From Brevundimonas vesicularis (GTDB lineage Bacteria > Pseudomonadota > Alphaproteobacteria > Caulobacterales > Caulobacteraceae), in contig NZ_JACHLJ010000002.1 in assembly GCF_014204545.1 (NCBI RefSeq), positions 620,001-684,000 on the forward strand: a stretch of DNA of 64,000 bases, given 5' to 3'. A model generated the notes under the pieces. The model was not told the origin of the DNA. It searched no databases and worked only from the letters and a program-made list of their open reading frames with translations. This document shows positions 42,002 to 51,911 of the stretch, piece after piece; position 1 is the stretch's first letter; every line of letters starts with the position of its first letter. Made by a program: the position numbers and the translations under genes.

Positions 42002-44319
42002 AGTTCCAGCTGAAGCTCGGGCGCGGCGGCGGTGGTCGCGGCGCCCAGCGGCAGATGCAGGATGAAGGCGGCGCCCTTGCCCGGCTCGCTTTCGACCTCG
42101 GCCCAACCGCCGTGCAATTCGACCAGGGCCTTGACCAGGGCCAACCCCACGCCGGGACCACCCCGTTCACGCCGCACGAAGCGGTCGAAGACGTGGGCCT
42201 GCAGGTGATAGGGGATTCCGCGCCCGGTGTCGGACACCGTCAGGCGGATTTCGGACGGCCCGGTCTCGGCCTTCAGCACGACCGCCCCGCCTTCGGACAC
42301 GGCGCGCGCCGCATTCTCCAGCAGATGATCCAGCGCCTGGCCGATGCGGTGTTCGTCGGCGCGGATGGGTTTGAGATCGGCGGGACAGGACACGGTCAGG
42401 GTCGCGCCGCGGCCCTCGACCCGCGCCCGGACCTTTTCGGCGGCTTGGCTCAACAGGTCGCAGACCCTGAGGTCGCCCAGCGACAGCTCCATCTCGCCCG
42501 CGTCGATCTGGGCCATGTCCAGCACGTCGTCGATGGAGCGGGCCAGCTGGCTGGCGGCGATGCGGATGGCGCCGGCGTGCTGGCGGCTGCGCTCGGGCAA
42601 ATCGCCCATCGTCTCCAGCAGTTCGGAATAGCCGACGATGGTCGTCAGCGGCGTGCGTAGCTCATACGAGACGCTGCCCACGAACTCACGCTTCAGCGCC
42701 TGGCTTTCGGCCAGCGCCTGTTCGCGCTGCACCAGCGCCTGCTCCAGCCCGCGTCGAGCCGTTACGTCCGAGAAGGCGACCAGGGTCGCGCCGTCCGGCA
42801 GGGGGCGGGTCTGCCAGGCGGCGACGCGACCGTCCACGGTCCGGCCCTCGCCGGAAATGGCGACGCGGCTTTCGGGATCTGGATCGGCGACGCGCGCCTT
42901 CAGCCCCAGCCACAGGGCGGGATCGGGCAGCACGGCCTTGCACAGTTCGGCCAGGGCGTCGAAGTCCGAGGCCGTCGCTATCTTGTCCACCGACAGGTTC
43001 CAGAAGGTCTCGAACGCCTCATTGTGCAGCCGCAGTCGGCCGTCCGAGCCGAACACGGCGACCGCGTCATTCAGCTTGTCCAGCGTCGCGCGCTGGACCT
43101 GGATCTGGGCGTTGAAGCGGCTGCGCAGCTTCAACTCGTCGGTGATGTCCGAGAAGATCAGCAGAATGCCGCCCAGCGGGTGCGGCTGGCGCACGACACG
43201 CAGGGTGCGCCCGTCCGGCAGGGACCAGCTGTCGTCCGGCGAGGCCTCCGACGCGCCATAGAACTCCAGCTCTCGCGCCTTCCAGCCGGCGTAGTCGACG
43301 ACTTCGGGCAGGCTGCGACGCTGGCGCAGACGATCCAGCAGCTCGGCATGGGTCGGACGTTCGTCCAGCCAGGCCGCGTCGATGTCGAACAGGGTCTGGA
43401 AGGCGGTGTTGTGGAAGGCCAGCCGCTTTTGCGGGCCGAAGATGGCCACGGCATCGGCCAAGTGGTTCAGCGTCTCGTCATGGGCGTCGACGTGGCGGCG
43501 CAGGGTGTCGCGCGTCTCTTCCGCCTCGGTCACCTCGATGGCGAAGGCGGTGACGGCGCCGCCGCCCGCCGGCTCGGCGATGATGCGCCAAGCGCGCCGC
43601 GCGCCCCCGCCGGTCGTCCAGCGGAAGCCCTCCTGGCGCACGCCCAAGCGCGCGGCCTCGGCGACCAGGGCGTCGGCGCCACGGTCGAAGGACACGCCCT
43701 TTTCGACGGCGTCGTCGATGCTCTCGGCATTGGTCTCGTTCAGCCAGGCGCGGTTGGCCCAGGCCAGCTTGCCGGTCCCGTCCACGACCCAGGTCGGGGT
43801 CGGCGAGGCGTCGCCCAGCAGGGCCAGGCCGCTCTCGGTCGCATCCGCCCCGGTCAGGGTGAAGCGCGAGGCGGGCGACAGCCGCAGCCAGGCCGAACCG
43901 CCCGCGACCCGTCCCTCGATCCGCCAGGGCTCCACGTCGTCCAGCGCGACCAGACCTTCGAACGCCTGACCTTCGTGAACCAGGGCGTCGATCAGCGCGC
44001 CGTGCGTGATCCGGAGCTTGTTCAAGACGGCGGCCCCGGCCTCGGCGTCCTCACCCGCCAGCCGCGCGATCAGTTCGGCGGAACCGATCGGCACACCGGC
44101 CGCCTGCCCGTCCGGCGTCAGGGCCAGGCTGACGTCGTCGAAGGCGCGCAGCATGGCGTCATGGCGGCTGAGGTCGGCCAAGGCCTCGACGCGCTCACGC
44201 TCGGCGGCGACGGCGGTCTCGTGCAGCCGCCCGCGCAGCAGCAAGGCCCAGGCGCTGACGGCCATGGCCAGTCCGGCTGCGCCCGCTGTGGCGACATAGG
44301 CGATGTCGGCCTCGGCCAT
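41998..44319 (-). CDS. divL: Cell-cycle pseudo-histidine kinase DivL
   Basis: A 773-residue protein with an N-terminal membrane anchor (about residues 6-25), PAS-type sensory domains and a HisKA/HATPase_c pair. The dimerisation helix reads SVSYELRTPLTTIVGYSELL, with Tyr552 where a histidine kinase has the phospho-acceptor His. Caulobacter DivL has Tyr550 there. The ATPase domain is complete by eye: HRIGQALDHLLENAARAV (N box), VSDTGRGIPY (G1) and GPGVGLALVKALVELHGG (G2). DivL binds phosphorylated DivK and controls CckA and hence CtrA. The gene ends convergent with the M28 peptidase. Confidence 0.93.
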   Translation of the reverse strand: MAEADIAYVATAGAAGLAMAVSAWALLLRGRLHETAVAAERERVEALADLSRHDAMLRAFDDVSLALTPDGQAAGVPIGSAELIARLAGEDAEAGAAVLNKLRITHGALIDALVHEGQAFEGLVALDDVEPWRIEGRVAGGSAWLRLSPASRFTLTGADATESGLALLGDASPTPTWVVDGTGKLAWANRAWLNETNAESIDDAVEKGVSFDRGADALVAEAARLGVRQEGFRWTTGGGARRAWRIIAEPAGGGAVTAFAIEVTEAEETRDTLRRHVDAHDETLNHLADAVAIFGPQKRLAFHNTAFQTLFDIDAAWLDERPTHAELLDRLRQRRSLPEVVDYAGWKARELEFYGASEASPDDSWSLPDGRTLRVVRQPHPLGGILLIFSDITDELKLRSRFNAQIQVQRATLDKLNDAVAVFGSDGRLRLHNEAFETFWNLSVDKIATASDFDALAELCKAVLPDPALWLGLKARVADPDPESRVAISGEGRTVDGRVAAWQTRPLPDGATLVAFSDVTARRGLEQALVQREQALAESQALKREFVGSVSYELRTPLTTIVGYSELLETMGDLPERSRQHAGAIRIAASQLARSIDDVLDMAQIDAGEMELSLGDLRVCDLLSQAAEKVRARVEGRGATLTVSCPADLKPIRADEHRIGQALDHLLENAARAVSEGGAVVLKAETGPSEIRLTVSDTGRGIPYHLQAHVFDRFVRRERGGPGVGLALVKALVELHGGWAEVESEPGKGAAFILHLPLGAATTAAAPELQLEL

Positions 44320-44335
44320 TCGTGTCCCTGGAGAA

Positions 44336-44353
44336 GAGTCTCAGCCCCGATTC
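44336..44353 (-). promoter_or_regulatory. Two GANTC (CcrM) sites upstream of divL
   Basis: GAGTC (44336-44340) and GATTC (44349-44353) lie 17-30 bases upstream of the divL start. In Caulobacter, GANTC sites in promoters are methylated by CcrM and can be read by GcrA. Two sites within 18 bases are unusual in a GC-rich genome, but this is weak evidence. They are also in the region upstream of the zincin-like gene on the plus strand. Confidence 0.35.
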
Positions 44354-44449
44354 GCTAACCATACTCCAAGCGCGCGAAAAAGCGGCAGTCTCGTGATCGC
44401 GTCATCGCGCCCCGTTGCGGCAGGGCGTCGGGACGGCGATATCGCGGAC

Positions 44450-44848
44450 ATGACCGACCCGATCGCCCCCTCGCTCGATGACTTCGCCCGCCTGGCTCAG
44501 GAGGCGTTCGACGCCCTGCCTGGACCATTCAAACAGGCGGCGGGCGAGGTGGTGATCCGCATCGACGACTTCGCCGACGAAGCGACGCTGGCGGAGATGG
44601 AGGTCGAGGACCCTTTCGAGCTGACGGGCCTGTATCATGGCGTGGACATCGGCCGGCGCGACAGCCTGGGCCCGGCGGCCGAGCCGTCGCGGGTCTTCCT
44701 CTATCGCCGCCCCATCCTGGACGAATGGTGCGAGCGCGGCGACGTGGGGATCGGCGAACTGATCGCCCACGTCCTGATCCACGAGATCGGCCATCACCTC
44801 GGCCTGACCGACGACGACATTCACGCCATCGAGGACGACGCGGACTGA
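44450..44848 (+). CDS. Zincin-like metallopeptidase family protein
   Basis: A 132-residue protein of the small zincin-like (DUF1025) family. The N-terminal half has FARLAQEAFDALPGPFKQAAGEVVIRIDDF. The zinc motif HEIGHHLGLTD is His111-Glu112-x2-His115 with Asp121. Family members are predicted metal-dependent proteases with an acidic C-terminus. No signal peptide is present. I use the ATG at 44450. The frame is open further upstream but that part is not conserved. The gene is followed closely by convergent marC. Confidence 0.88.
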   Translation: MTDPIAPSLDDFARLAQEAFDALPGPFKQAAGEVVIRIDDFADEATLAEMEVEDPFELTGLYHGVDIGRRDSLGPAAEPSRVFLYRRPILDEWCERGDVGIGELIAHVLIHEIGHHLGLTDDDIHAIEDDAD

Positions 44849-44852
44849 CGTC

Positions 44853-45548
44853 TTACTTGGTCCCCGGATAGGGGGTCGTCACGGCGCCGGAGATCATGCC
44901 GGGGATGGCCTCTCCCAGGCCCAGCAGGATGAACTGGATCGCCAGGGCGCACAGGATCAGGCCCAGCACCTTGACGATGATCGCCATGCCGACCTCGCCC
45001 AGCAGGCGGCTGAGCGACCCGGTCAGGGCGAAACAGACGAAGGAGACAGCGCAGGCCGCCGCGATCGCGACCAGCGAGCCCATGGTCCCGCCGTAACCCA
45101 GCTTGGCCGCCTCGCCTGCCTGGATGATCACCGCCGAAATGGCGCCGGGGCCGATCATCAGCGGAATGGCGAAGGGGACGACCAGGCGCTGGAAACGCCT
45201 GCGGGCATAGCCGCGCACGTCCTTGGAATCGGCCAGCGCATCCTTGTCGGCGAACATGGCCAGGAAGTCGCCGCGCGCCATGTCCAGACCCAGGAACAAC
45301 AGCAGTATGCCGCCCGCGATGCGGAACGCCGCCAGCGAAATGCCGAAGAACTGCAGCAGGCCCAGGCCCGTGAACAGGAAGAAGGCCAGGAAGACGGCGG
45401 CGAAGGCGCAGATCAGGGCCGAGACCGAAATCCGCTGACGCAGGGTCGCCCCGGCCGTTGCGGCGGCGAAGATCGGCAGATTGCCGATCGGGTCCAGCAG
45501 GGCGAACAGGGTCACGAACAGGTTGACACCCAAATCGACTGCGTTCAT
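44853..45548 (-). CDS. MarC family membrane protein
   Basis: A 231-residue inner-membrane protein with about six membrane segments, matching the MarC/UPF0056 family: LGVNLFVTLFALLDPIGNLPIF at the N-terminus, IAGGILLLFLGLDMARGD, the loop FQRLVVPFAIPLMIGPGAISAVIIQAGEA and a final segment with LCALAIQFILLGLGEAIPG. The family was once linked with multiple antibiotic resistance, but the role is now thought uncertain. No regulator such as marR is adjacent. Confidence 0.9.
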   Translation of the reverse strand: MNAVDLGVNLFVTLFALLDPIGNLPIFAAATAGATLRQRISVSALICAFAAVFLAFFLFTGLGLLQFFGISLAAFRIAGGILLLFLGLDMARGDFLAMFADKDALADSKDVRGYARRRFQRLVVPFAIPLMIGPGAISAVIIQAGEAAKLGYGGTMGSLVAIAAACAVSFVCFALTGSLSRLLGEVGMAIIVKVLGLILCALAIQFILLGLGEAIPGMISGAVTTPYPGTK

Positions 45549-45631
45549 CGCCTGCCCTCGCCCTCAATCCATCACGCCGCCCTGCCGACGCGCCCTCGTG
45601 TCCGGCATAGCCGCTCAGCGCGAGTCCGTCG

Positions 45632-46360
45632 ATGACCGATCCCCAAACCCCCTCCGATCGTGCGCCCGACGAGCGGATCATCTGCGCCCTGGACGTGCCG
45701 ACGACGGCCGAGGCGGCTGCTTTGGCCGAGCGGATCGGCGACGCGATCGGCTTCTATAAGGTCGGGCTGCAACTGTTCGCGGTCGACGGCATGGCGCTGG
45801 CGCGTGAGCTGAAGGCGCAGGGGCGAAAAATCTTCCTGGACTGGAAACTGCACGACATCGGCGCGACCGTGGAGAAGGCGACGGCCAATCTGGCGGGCGC
45901 GGATTGCGACCTGCTGACGGTCCATGCGCGGCCCCAGGTGATGGCGGCGGCGGCGCGCGGCGCGGCGGGCTCGAAAATGAAGGTGCTGGGGGTTACGGTC
46001 CTGACCAGCCTTACGGCCGACGATTTGGCCGCCGACGACCACAGCCTGTCGCCGGCCGATCTGGTCGAACGGCGCGTGCGGCAGGCGCTGGAGGCCGGAA
46101 TCGACGGCGTCGTCTCCAGCCCGCATGAGGCGGCGGGAGCGCGTGCTCTGGCGGTCGAGGCGGGCCGGCCCGACTTCCTGATCGTCACGCCGGGCGTACG
46201 ACCCGTCGGCGCTGCGCTGGACGACCAGGCGCGGGCGGCGACGCCACAGGCGGCGCTTGAAGCCGGCGCGACTCATCTGGTCATCGGCCGGCCGATCACG
46301 GCGTCGAGCGATCCACGCGCAGCCGCGCAACAGATCGCACAGCAGATCGCCCTGATCTGA
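45632..46360 (+). CDS. pyrF: Orotidine-5'-phosphate decarboxylase PyrF
   Basis: Final step of UMP synthesis. It has 242 residues. The catalytic D-x-K-x-x-D set is Asp70, Lys72 and Asp75 in FLDWKLHDIGATV. Other OMPDC marks are the N-terminal ICALDVPTTAEA, LLTVHARPQVMAAA, TPGVRPVG and GATHLVIGRPIT (phosphate-binding). The short N-terminal tail before ICALDVP differs from E. coli but is typical for the alphaproteobacterial group I enzyme. Confidence 0.95.
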   Translation: MTDPQTPSDRAPDERIICALDVPTTAEAAALAERIGDAIGFYKVGLQLFAVDGMALARELKAQGRKIFLDWKLHDIGATVEKATANLAGADCDLLTVHARPQVMAAAARGAAGSKMKVLGVTVLTSLTADDLAADDHSLSPADLVERRVRQALEAGIDGVVSSPHEAAGARALAVEAGRPDFLIVTPGVRPVGAALDDQARAATPQAALEAGATHLVIGRPITASSDPRAAAQQIAQQIALI

Positions 46361-46382
46361 GACAGACCAGGGCGACCGTTCG
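46347..46382 (+). terminator. Terminator-like hairpin overlapping the pyrF end
   Basis: TCGCCCTG (46347-46354) pairs with CAGGGCGA (46368-46375), and TCTG pairs with CAGA inside, giving a long hairpin that spans the pyrF stop. It is followed by CCGTTCGTCTT, a weak T-rich stretch. Confidence 0.5.
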
Positions 46383-46408
46383 TCTTCGGTTATTCTAGCG
46401 CGAGGGGA

Positions 46409-47572
46409 TCAGCCGCGCTCGCCCGGCTCCTGGGCATAGCCGTGACGCGGCGGGGCGTGGGGCGCGGGCGCCTCGGGCGGCGGCAGGTCCCCGTAGTAGC
46501 CCGACGGCGGCGGCGGGGGCGGAGGCGGCGGCGGCGGGGCCGTGTTCACTTCCGGCGGCGCGACATAGACCTGGGCCGGGGCCACATTGACCGGCGCGGA
46601 TTGCACATAGACCGGCGACTGATCGACATAGACCGGACCGCCGACCTCGACCTGGGCGGGCGCGACATTAACCTGGGCCGGGGCGACCTGGATGTGTTGC
46701 GGGCCGATGTTGACGGGCGCCGACTGCACATAGACCGGGGCCTGATCGACGTAGACGGGCGGGCCGACATCGACCTGTGCCGGGGCCAGGTTCACCTGCG
46801 ACGGGGCCACCTGGACGCGTTGCGGCCCGATGTTCACCGGCGGCGCCTGCACATAGATGGGCGGCTGTTCGATATAGGTGGGCGGTCCCATCTCGATCTG
46901 AGGCGGGGCCATGCTGACCTGCGAAGGCGCGACATAGATGCGCTGCGGCGCGATCTGGACGGGCGGCGCCTGGACATAGACCGGCGGCTGATCGACGTAG
47001 CTCTGCTCGTAACGCTGCTCATAGCGGTGTTCGTAGCGAACCGGCGGGCGAACGGGTGGACGGCAGTTGCAGTCGACCGGACGGCCCGGATACGGACGCC
47101 AGCCGATATAGTCACGGCCGAACCCATAGACCGGATAGCCGACCGGCGCGCTGACCGGAGGACGACCGACCAGAACCGAGGTCGCGCTGACGCCGCCGAC
47201 ATAGCCGCCGCCGTAATAGCCGTCCGAATAGCCGCCGCTTCCGACATAGGTCGTGCCGCCGCCGACATAGCCGCGCTGGAAGCTGGACGAACTGGAATAG
47301 GACCGTGCGCTGCTCGCCGCGTAGCTGGAGGCGCTCGCATAGGCGTTTGCGTTGGCATTGGCGTAGGCGCCGCCGGTCACGTTCACATTGACGTTGTGGT
47401 TGGCGTTGTAGTTGCCGCCGCCGTAGTGACCGCCGCCGCCGCATCCCCCGCCGCAGCCGCCGCCGGGGTGGCCGCCGCCATAACCCCCGTGACCGGGACC
47501 ACCGGCCAGAGCGGGCGCTGCGGAGAGCAGCAGAGCCGCCGACGCGGCGGTAAGTATCGACTGTATCGTCAC
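46409..47572 (-). CDS. Secreted Gly/Asn/Ser-rich protein with 41-residue Pro/Val repeats
   Basis: A 387-residue exported protein of unknown function. The signal peptide is followed by a Gly-rich region with Cys residues (about 24-55), then Asn/Ala/Ser-rich segments (55-97), a Tyr/Gly-rich stretch (100-160), and three and a half 41-residue repeats (192-347; YV[DE]Q-PVYVQ--PVNIGPQ...VAP-QV-). It ends in a run of Pro (346-356) and a charged tail. The start is a GTG at 47572, chosen for the AGAGGAG ribosome-binding site and the immediate signal peptide; a TTG at 47608 is weaker. A CtrA-type box lies upstream. The look is that of a surface or cell-wall-associated structural protein, but function is unknown. 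Confidence 0.8.
   Translation of the reverse strand: MTIQSILTAASAALLLSAAPALAGGPGHGGYGGGHPGGGCGGGCGGGGHYGGGNYNANHNVNVNVTGGAYANANANAYASASSYAASSARSYSSSSSFQRGYVGGGTTYVGSGGYSDGYYGGGYVGGVSATSVLVGRPPVSAPVGYPVYGFGRDYIGWRPYPGRPVDCNCRPPVRPPVRYEHRYEQRYEQSYVDQPPVYVQAPPVQIAPQRIYVAPSQVSMAPPQIEMGPPTYIEQPPIYVQAPPVNIGPQRVQVAPSQVNLAPAQVDVGPPVYVDQAPVYVQSAPVNIGPQHIQVAPAQVNVAPAQVEVGGPVYVDQSPVYVQSAPVNVAPAQVYVAPPEVNTAPPPPPPPPPPPSGYYGDLPPPEAPAPHAPPRHGYAQEPGERG
46532..46999 (-). repeat. Tandem 123-bp repeats in the coding sequence
   Basis: Three 41-residue units (residues 192-232, 233-273, 274-314) and a partial fourth encode YVDQ-PVYVQ, NIGPQ and VAP-QV motifs. Within each unit a shorter about 7-residue rhythm is visible. 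The DNA copies differ at many third bases, so the repeats are not recent identical duplications. Confidence 0.85.
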
Positions 47573-47624
47573 GGGACAGACTCCTCTGAGTTGTCCCGAC
47601 ACTGGCAAGTCCGGCGCCTGTTTC

Positions 47625-47639
47625 TTAAGGCGTGGTTAA
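47625..47639. promoter_or_regulatory. CtrA-type box TTAA-N7-TTAA
   Basis: TTAA (47625-47628), seven bases, TTAA (47636-47639), the consensus spacing for CtrA, with a following CC as in full sites (TTAACC). It lies 53 bases upstream of the GTG of the repeat protein and downstream of the SdhAF4-like gene end. In a genome this GC-rich such a perfect match is rare by chance. Confidence 0.7.
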
Positions 47640-47670
47640 CCTTTGCGCCCGTCGCAGCAGGCTCGGCGGG

Positions 47671-47928
47671 TCAGAAATCGACCGCCAGACCCTTCTTCTC
47701 CCAGTCGCCGAAACGGGTCGGCTCGGGACCGGTCGGACCGCCATATTCCGTGTCCGCCTGAACGGTCGTTTCCGCCGCGCGACGATCCGCCGCTTCCCGA
47801 AGCGCGCGCCGCGCGGCCTCGCTGAGCGGCCGTTCCGGCGTGGCGTGGGGCACGTCGGCATTGAAAATGGGCGCTGCCACCGGCGTTTCGTCGGCGTCAT
47901 TCGGCGCGAGGGTGGGATGTTCGGTCAC
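47671..47928 (-). CDS. DUF1674 / succinate dehydrogenase assembly factor 4-like protein
   Basis: An 85-residue protein whose C-terminus GPEPTRFGDWEKKGLAVDF is the DUF1674 (SdhAF4) mark. The N-terminal part (ERPLSEAARRALREAADRRAA) is helical and charged. The family helps mature the flavoprotein subunit of succinate dehydrogenase. No sdh gene is close. It lies upstream of the repeat protein on the same strand, with the CtrA box in the gap. Confidence 0.88.
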   Translation of the reverse strand: MTEHPTLAPNDADETPVAAPIFNADVPHATPERPLSEAARRALREAADRRAAETTVQADTEYGGPTGPEPTRFGDWEKKGLAVDF

Positions 47929-48014
47929 AGGGCGGCTCCCTTGAGGCTTGATGCGCCTTCTCTCAAATAGAGGTTCAAGCCCGTGACGCCAGACGGATCG
48001 GGAATGGAACCGCG

Positions 48015-48986
48015 ATGAACCATCTGAAGACCTTCATTCTGTTGGCGGCGATGACGGCCCTGTTCGCAGGGGTCGGCTATCTGATCGGCGGCGCGACCGG
48101 CATGGCGATCGCCCTGCTGTTCGCGGGCGGGATGAATCTGTTCAGCTACTGGAACGCCGACAAGATCGTGCTGAAGATGTACCGGGCCCAGCCGGTCGAT
48201 GAGCAGCACCCCAACGCCGTGGTCAGGAACTACGTCGCCGACGTGCGTCAGATGGCCCGCGACGCCGGCCTGCCTCAGCCGCAGGTCGCCATCATTCCCA
48301 ATGATCAGCCCAACGCCTTCGCCACGGGCCGAAACCCCGAGAACGCCGCCGTCTGCGCCACCACCGGCCTGCTGGACATGCTGACGCGCGAGGAGGTGCG
48401 CGGGGTGATGGCGCACGAGCTGGCCCATGTGAAGAACCGCGACACCCTGATCATGACGGTGACGGCGACCATCGCCGGCGCCATCGCCGCGCTCGCCAAC
48501 TTCGCCCTGTTCTTCGGCGGCAATGACCGCGAGCGGCCGGGCGGCATCATCGGCACGATCGCCCTGATGCTGCTGGCGCCCATGGCCGCCGGTCTGGTGC
48601 AAATGGCCATCAGCCGGGGCCGCGAATATGAGGCCGACCGCGTCGGCGCCGAGATCGCCGGCGATCCCCAGGCCCTGGCTTCGGCCCTGCAGAAGATCGA
48701 CGCCTACGCCAGGCGGATCACCAATCAGACGGCCGAGCGCAATCCGGCCTCGGGTCAGATGTTCATCATCAATCCGCTGGCGGGACGCGGGGCGGACAAC
48801 CTGTTCTCGACCCATCCGGCGACGCTCAATCGCGTCAAGGCGCTGCTGGAGTTGGGCGCCAAGATGGGGATGCAGCCGCGCCCGCGAACGCTGGACCTGG
48901 CCCAGCCTCGGCCCGCCGCCGGCCTCACGACCTCGACCACCGGCGTTCCCGCGACGCCGACGGAGCCGCGCGGCCCCTGGGGCTGA
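48015..48986 (+). CDS. htpX: Membrane zinc metalloprotease HtpX
   Basis: Inner-membrane heat-shock protease that degrades misfolded membrane proteins. It has 323 residues. Two N-terminal membrane segments ([40 protein letters not shown]), the catalytic motif [13 protein letters not shown] (His134-Glu135-x2-His138), further segments, the third ligand in [12 protein letters not shown], and an [10 protein letters not shown] motif near the C-terminus. The C-terminal tail is Pro/Thr-rich. The start is the ATG at 48015, and the gene is divergent from the SdhAF4-like gene. Confidence 0.95.
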   Translation: MNHLKTFILLAAMTALFAGVGYLIGGATGMAIALLFAGGMNLFSYWNADKIVLKMYRAQPVDEQHPNAVVRNYVADVRQMARDAGLPQPQVAIIPNDQPNAFATGRNPENAAVCATTGLLDMLTREEVRGVMAHELAHVKNRDTLIMTVTATIAGAIAALANFALFFGGNDRERPGGIIGTIALMLLAPMAAGLVQMAISRGREYEADRVGAEIAGDPQALASALQKIDAYARRITNQTAERNPASGQMFIINPLAGRGADNLFSTHPATLNRVKALLELGAKMGMQPRPRTLDLAQPRPAAGLTTSTTGVPATPTEPRGPWG

Positions 48987-49082
48987 TCGTCGCGGCCTGA
49001 ACACGGTTTGCGGTTTGCACTCCGTAGGCGGATCGCATCAGATGCGCCCCTGTTCAGCCATCGGGCTTTCTTGGGGAAATCC

Positions 49083-50690
49083 ATGTCGCGTCTGCTCGCC
49101 TTCGTCTCCGCCGCCGCTCTTCTCGCCACGCCGGTCGCCGCCCAGTCGGTGAACCGCGTCGCTGTCAACGGCATTATCGACCAGGGGCTGAACCACAGCC
49201 AGGTGATGCAGACCGCCGCCTATCTGACCGACCGGATCGGCGGGCGGATGACCAACTCGCCCCAGATGCGCGAGGCCGAACGGTGGGCTCAAGCGCAGTT
49301 CACGAACTACGGCCTGTCCAATGTTCGCGCCGAGGGGTTCGAGTTCGGCCGGGGCTGGTCCATCGTCCGCTCCAGCGCCCGCATGACCGCACCGCGCCCG
49401 CTCGATCTGCGCGCCATCCCGGTGGCCTGGACGCCCTCGACCAATGGGACCATCAGCGGCGGCGTCATCGTTGCGCCCATCTCCAAGGTCGAGGATTTCG
49501 ACAAATGGCGCGGCAAGCTGTCGGGCAAGATCGTCATGCTGTCCCAGCCGGGCACGGGGTCCGAGCCGACCGAGCCGGCCTTCCGCCGCTGGACCAGCGC
49601 CGAACTGGCCGAGCGCAACACCTATAACCAGCCCCAGCATTCGCCGGCCGCCATCGAACGCTCGCTTAAGACCGTGAACTTCGCCAATCAGCTGGACGCC
49701 TTCCTGGCCGAGCAGGGCGCCCTGGCCTGGGTGCGGATTTCCCAGCGTGACGGCGGCCTGTTGCACGGCACGGGCTACACCTATCAGGTCGGCGCCACGC
49801 CCAAGCTGGCGGGGATGGAGCTGGCGGCCGAGGATTATCGCCGTCTGGCGCGCCTCGCCCTGACCGATGCACCGCCGACGCTGGAGCTGATGAGCGAAGT
49901 CCGCTTCCACGACGAGGACGTCAACGCCTACAACATCCTGGCCGACATCCCCGGCACGACGCGCGGAACCGAATACGTCATGGCCGGCGCCCATCTGGAC
50001 AGCTGGGTCGCCTCGGACGGCGCGGTCGACAACGCCGCCGGCAGCGCGGTGGTCATGGAGGCGGCCCGCATCCTGAAGGCCCTGAACGTCAAGCCTAAAC
50101 GCACCATCCGTTTCGCCCTGTGGAACGGCGAGGAGCAAGGTATCCTGGGCTCGCTGGCCTATGTCGACCGTCATCTGGCGACGCGCGCTGCGTCGAACGA
50201 TCCGGCGCTGGCGGGCCTGCCGGACAACCGCACCTGGCGCAGCCGCTGGCCGATCGAGCCGCGCGCGGGCTATCGCGACCTGGTCGCCTATTTCAATCTG
50301 GACAACGGCTCGGGCAAGATTCGCGGCATCAACGCCGAGGGCAATGTCGCCGCCGCCCCCATCTTCCAGGAATGGCTGGCCCCGTTCGCCAGCATGGGCG
50401 CGACGACGGTCTCGCTGCGCAATTCGGGCGGCACCGACCACGTCTATATGCAGACCGTCGGCGTGCCGGGATATCAGTTCATCCAGGACCCGCTCGACTA
50501 TTCCAGCCGCCTGCACCACACCAGCATCGACAGCTATGACCACCTGAAGGCCGAGGACCTGCGTCAGGCGGCCGTCATTTTGGCCAGCTTCCTGCTGAAC
50601 GCCGCCAACCGCGACGAGCCCCTGCCCCGCATGCCGCTGCCGACCCAGCCCACGCCGAGCGATCCGTTCGAATATCCCGCGGCGGACTAA
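49083..50690 (+). CDS. M28 family metallopeptidase with PA domain (2)
   Basis: A 535-residue exported M28 aminopeptidase-like protein. Signal peptide MSRLLAFVSAAALLATPVAAQ. Zinc ligands are His304 (GAHLDSW), Asp316 (AVDNAAGS) and Glu350/Glu351 (NGEEQGILG). Before the catalytic domain is a PA-like region (GGVIVAPISKVEDFDKWRGKLSGKIVML). Sequence and spacing differ clearly from the M28 protein at 40355, so the two are old paralogues, not a recent duplication. I use the ATG at 49083, which begins the signal peptide. A terminator follows. Confidence 0.92.
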   Translation: MSRLLAFVSAAALLATPVAAQSVNRVAVNGIIDQGLNHSQVMQTAAYLTDRIGGRMTNSPQMREAERWAQAQFTNYGLSNVRAEGFEFGRGWSIVRSSARMTAPRPLDLRAIPVAWTPSTNGTISGGVIVAPISKVEDFDKWRGKLSGKIVMLSQPGTGSEPTEPAFRRWTSAELAERNTYNQPQHSPAAIERSLKTVNFANQLDAFLAEQGALAWVRISQRDGGLLHGTGYTYQVGATPKLAGMELAAEDYRRLARLALTDAPPTLELMSEVRFHDEDVNAYNILADIPGTTRGTEYVMAGAHLDSWVASDGAVDNAAGSAVVMEAARILKALNVKPKRTIRFALWNGEEQGILGSLAYVDRHLATRAASNDPALAGLPDNRTWRSRWPIEPRAGYRDLVAYFNLDNGSGKIRGINAEGNVAAAPIFQEWLAPFASMGATTVSLRNSGGTDHVYMQTVGVPGYQFIQDPLDYSSRLHHTSIDSYDHLKAEDLRQAAVILASFLLNAANRDEPLPRMPLPTQPTPSDPFEYPAAD

Positions 50691-50697
50691 GAGTTGA

Positions 50698-50729
50698 GGG
50701 GCGAGGGAGACCTCGCCCCTTTTCTTCTT
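50698..50729 (+). terminator. Terminator after the second M28 gene
   Basis: Arms GGGGCGAGG (50698-50706) and CCTCGCCCC (50711-50719) with a GAGA loop, followed by TTTTCTTCTT. Confidence 0.85.
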
Positions 50730-50735
50730 ATCGGA

Positions 50736-51911
<1,176 letters not shown>

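Noticed and set aside
46532..46999. Direct repeats that might be taken for a CRISPR array
   Set aside because: The period is 123 bp in frame with a protein repeat, copies are diverged, and no spacers or cas genes are present.
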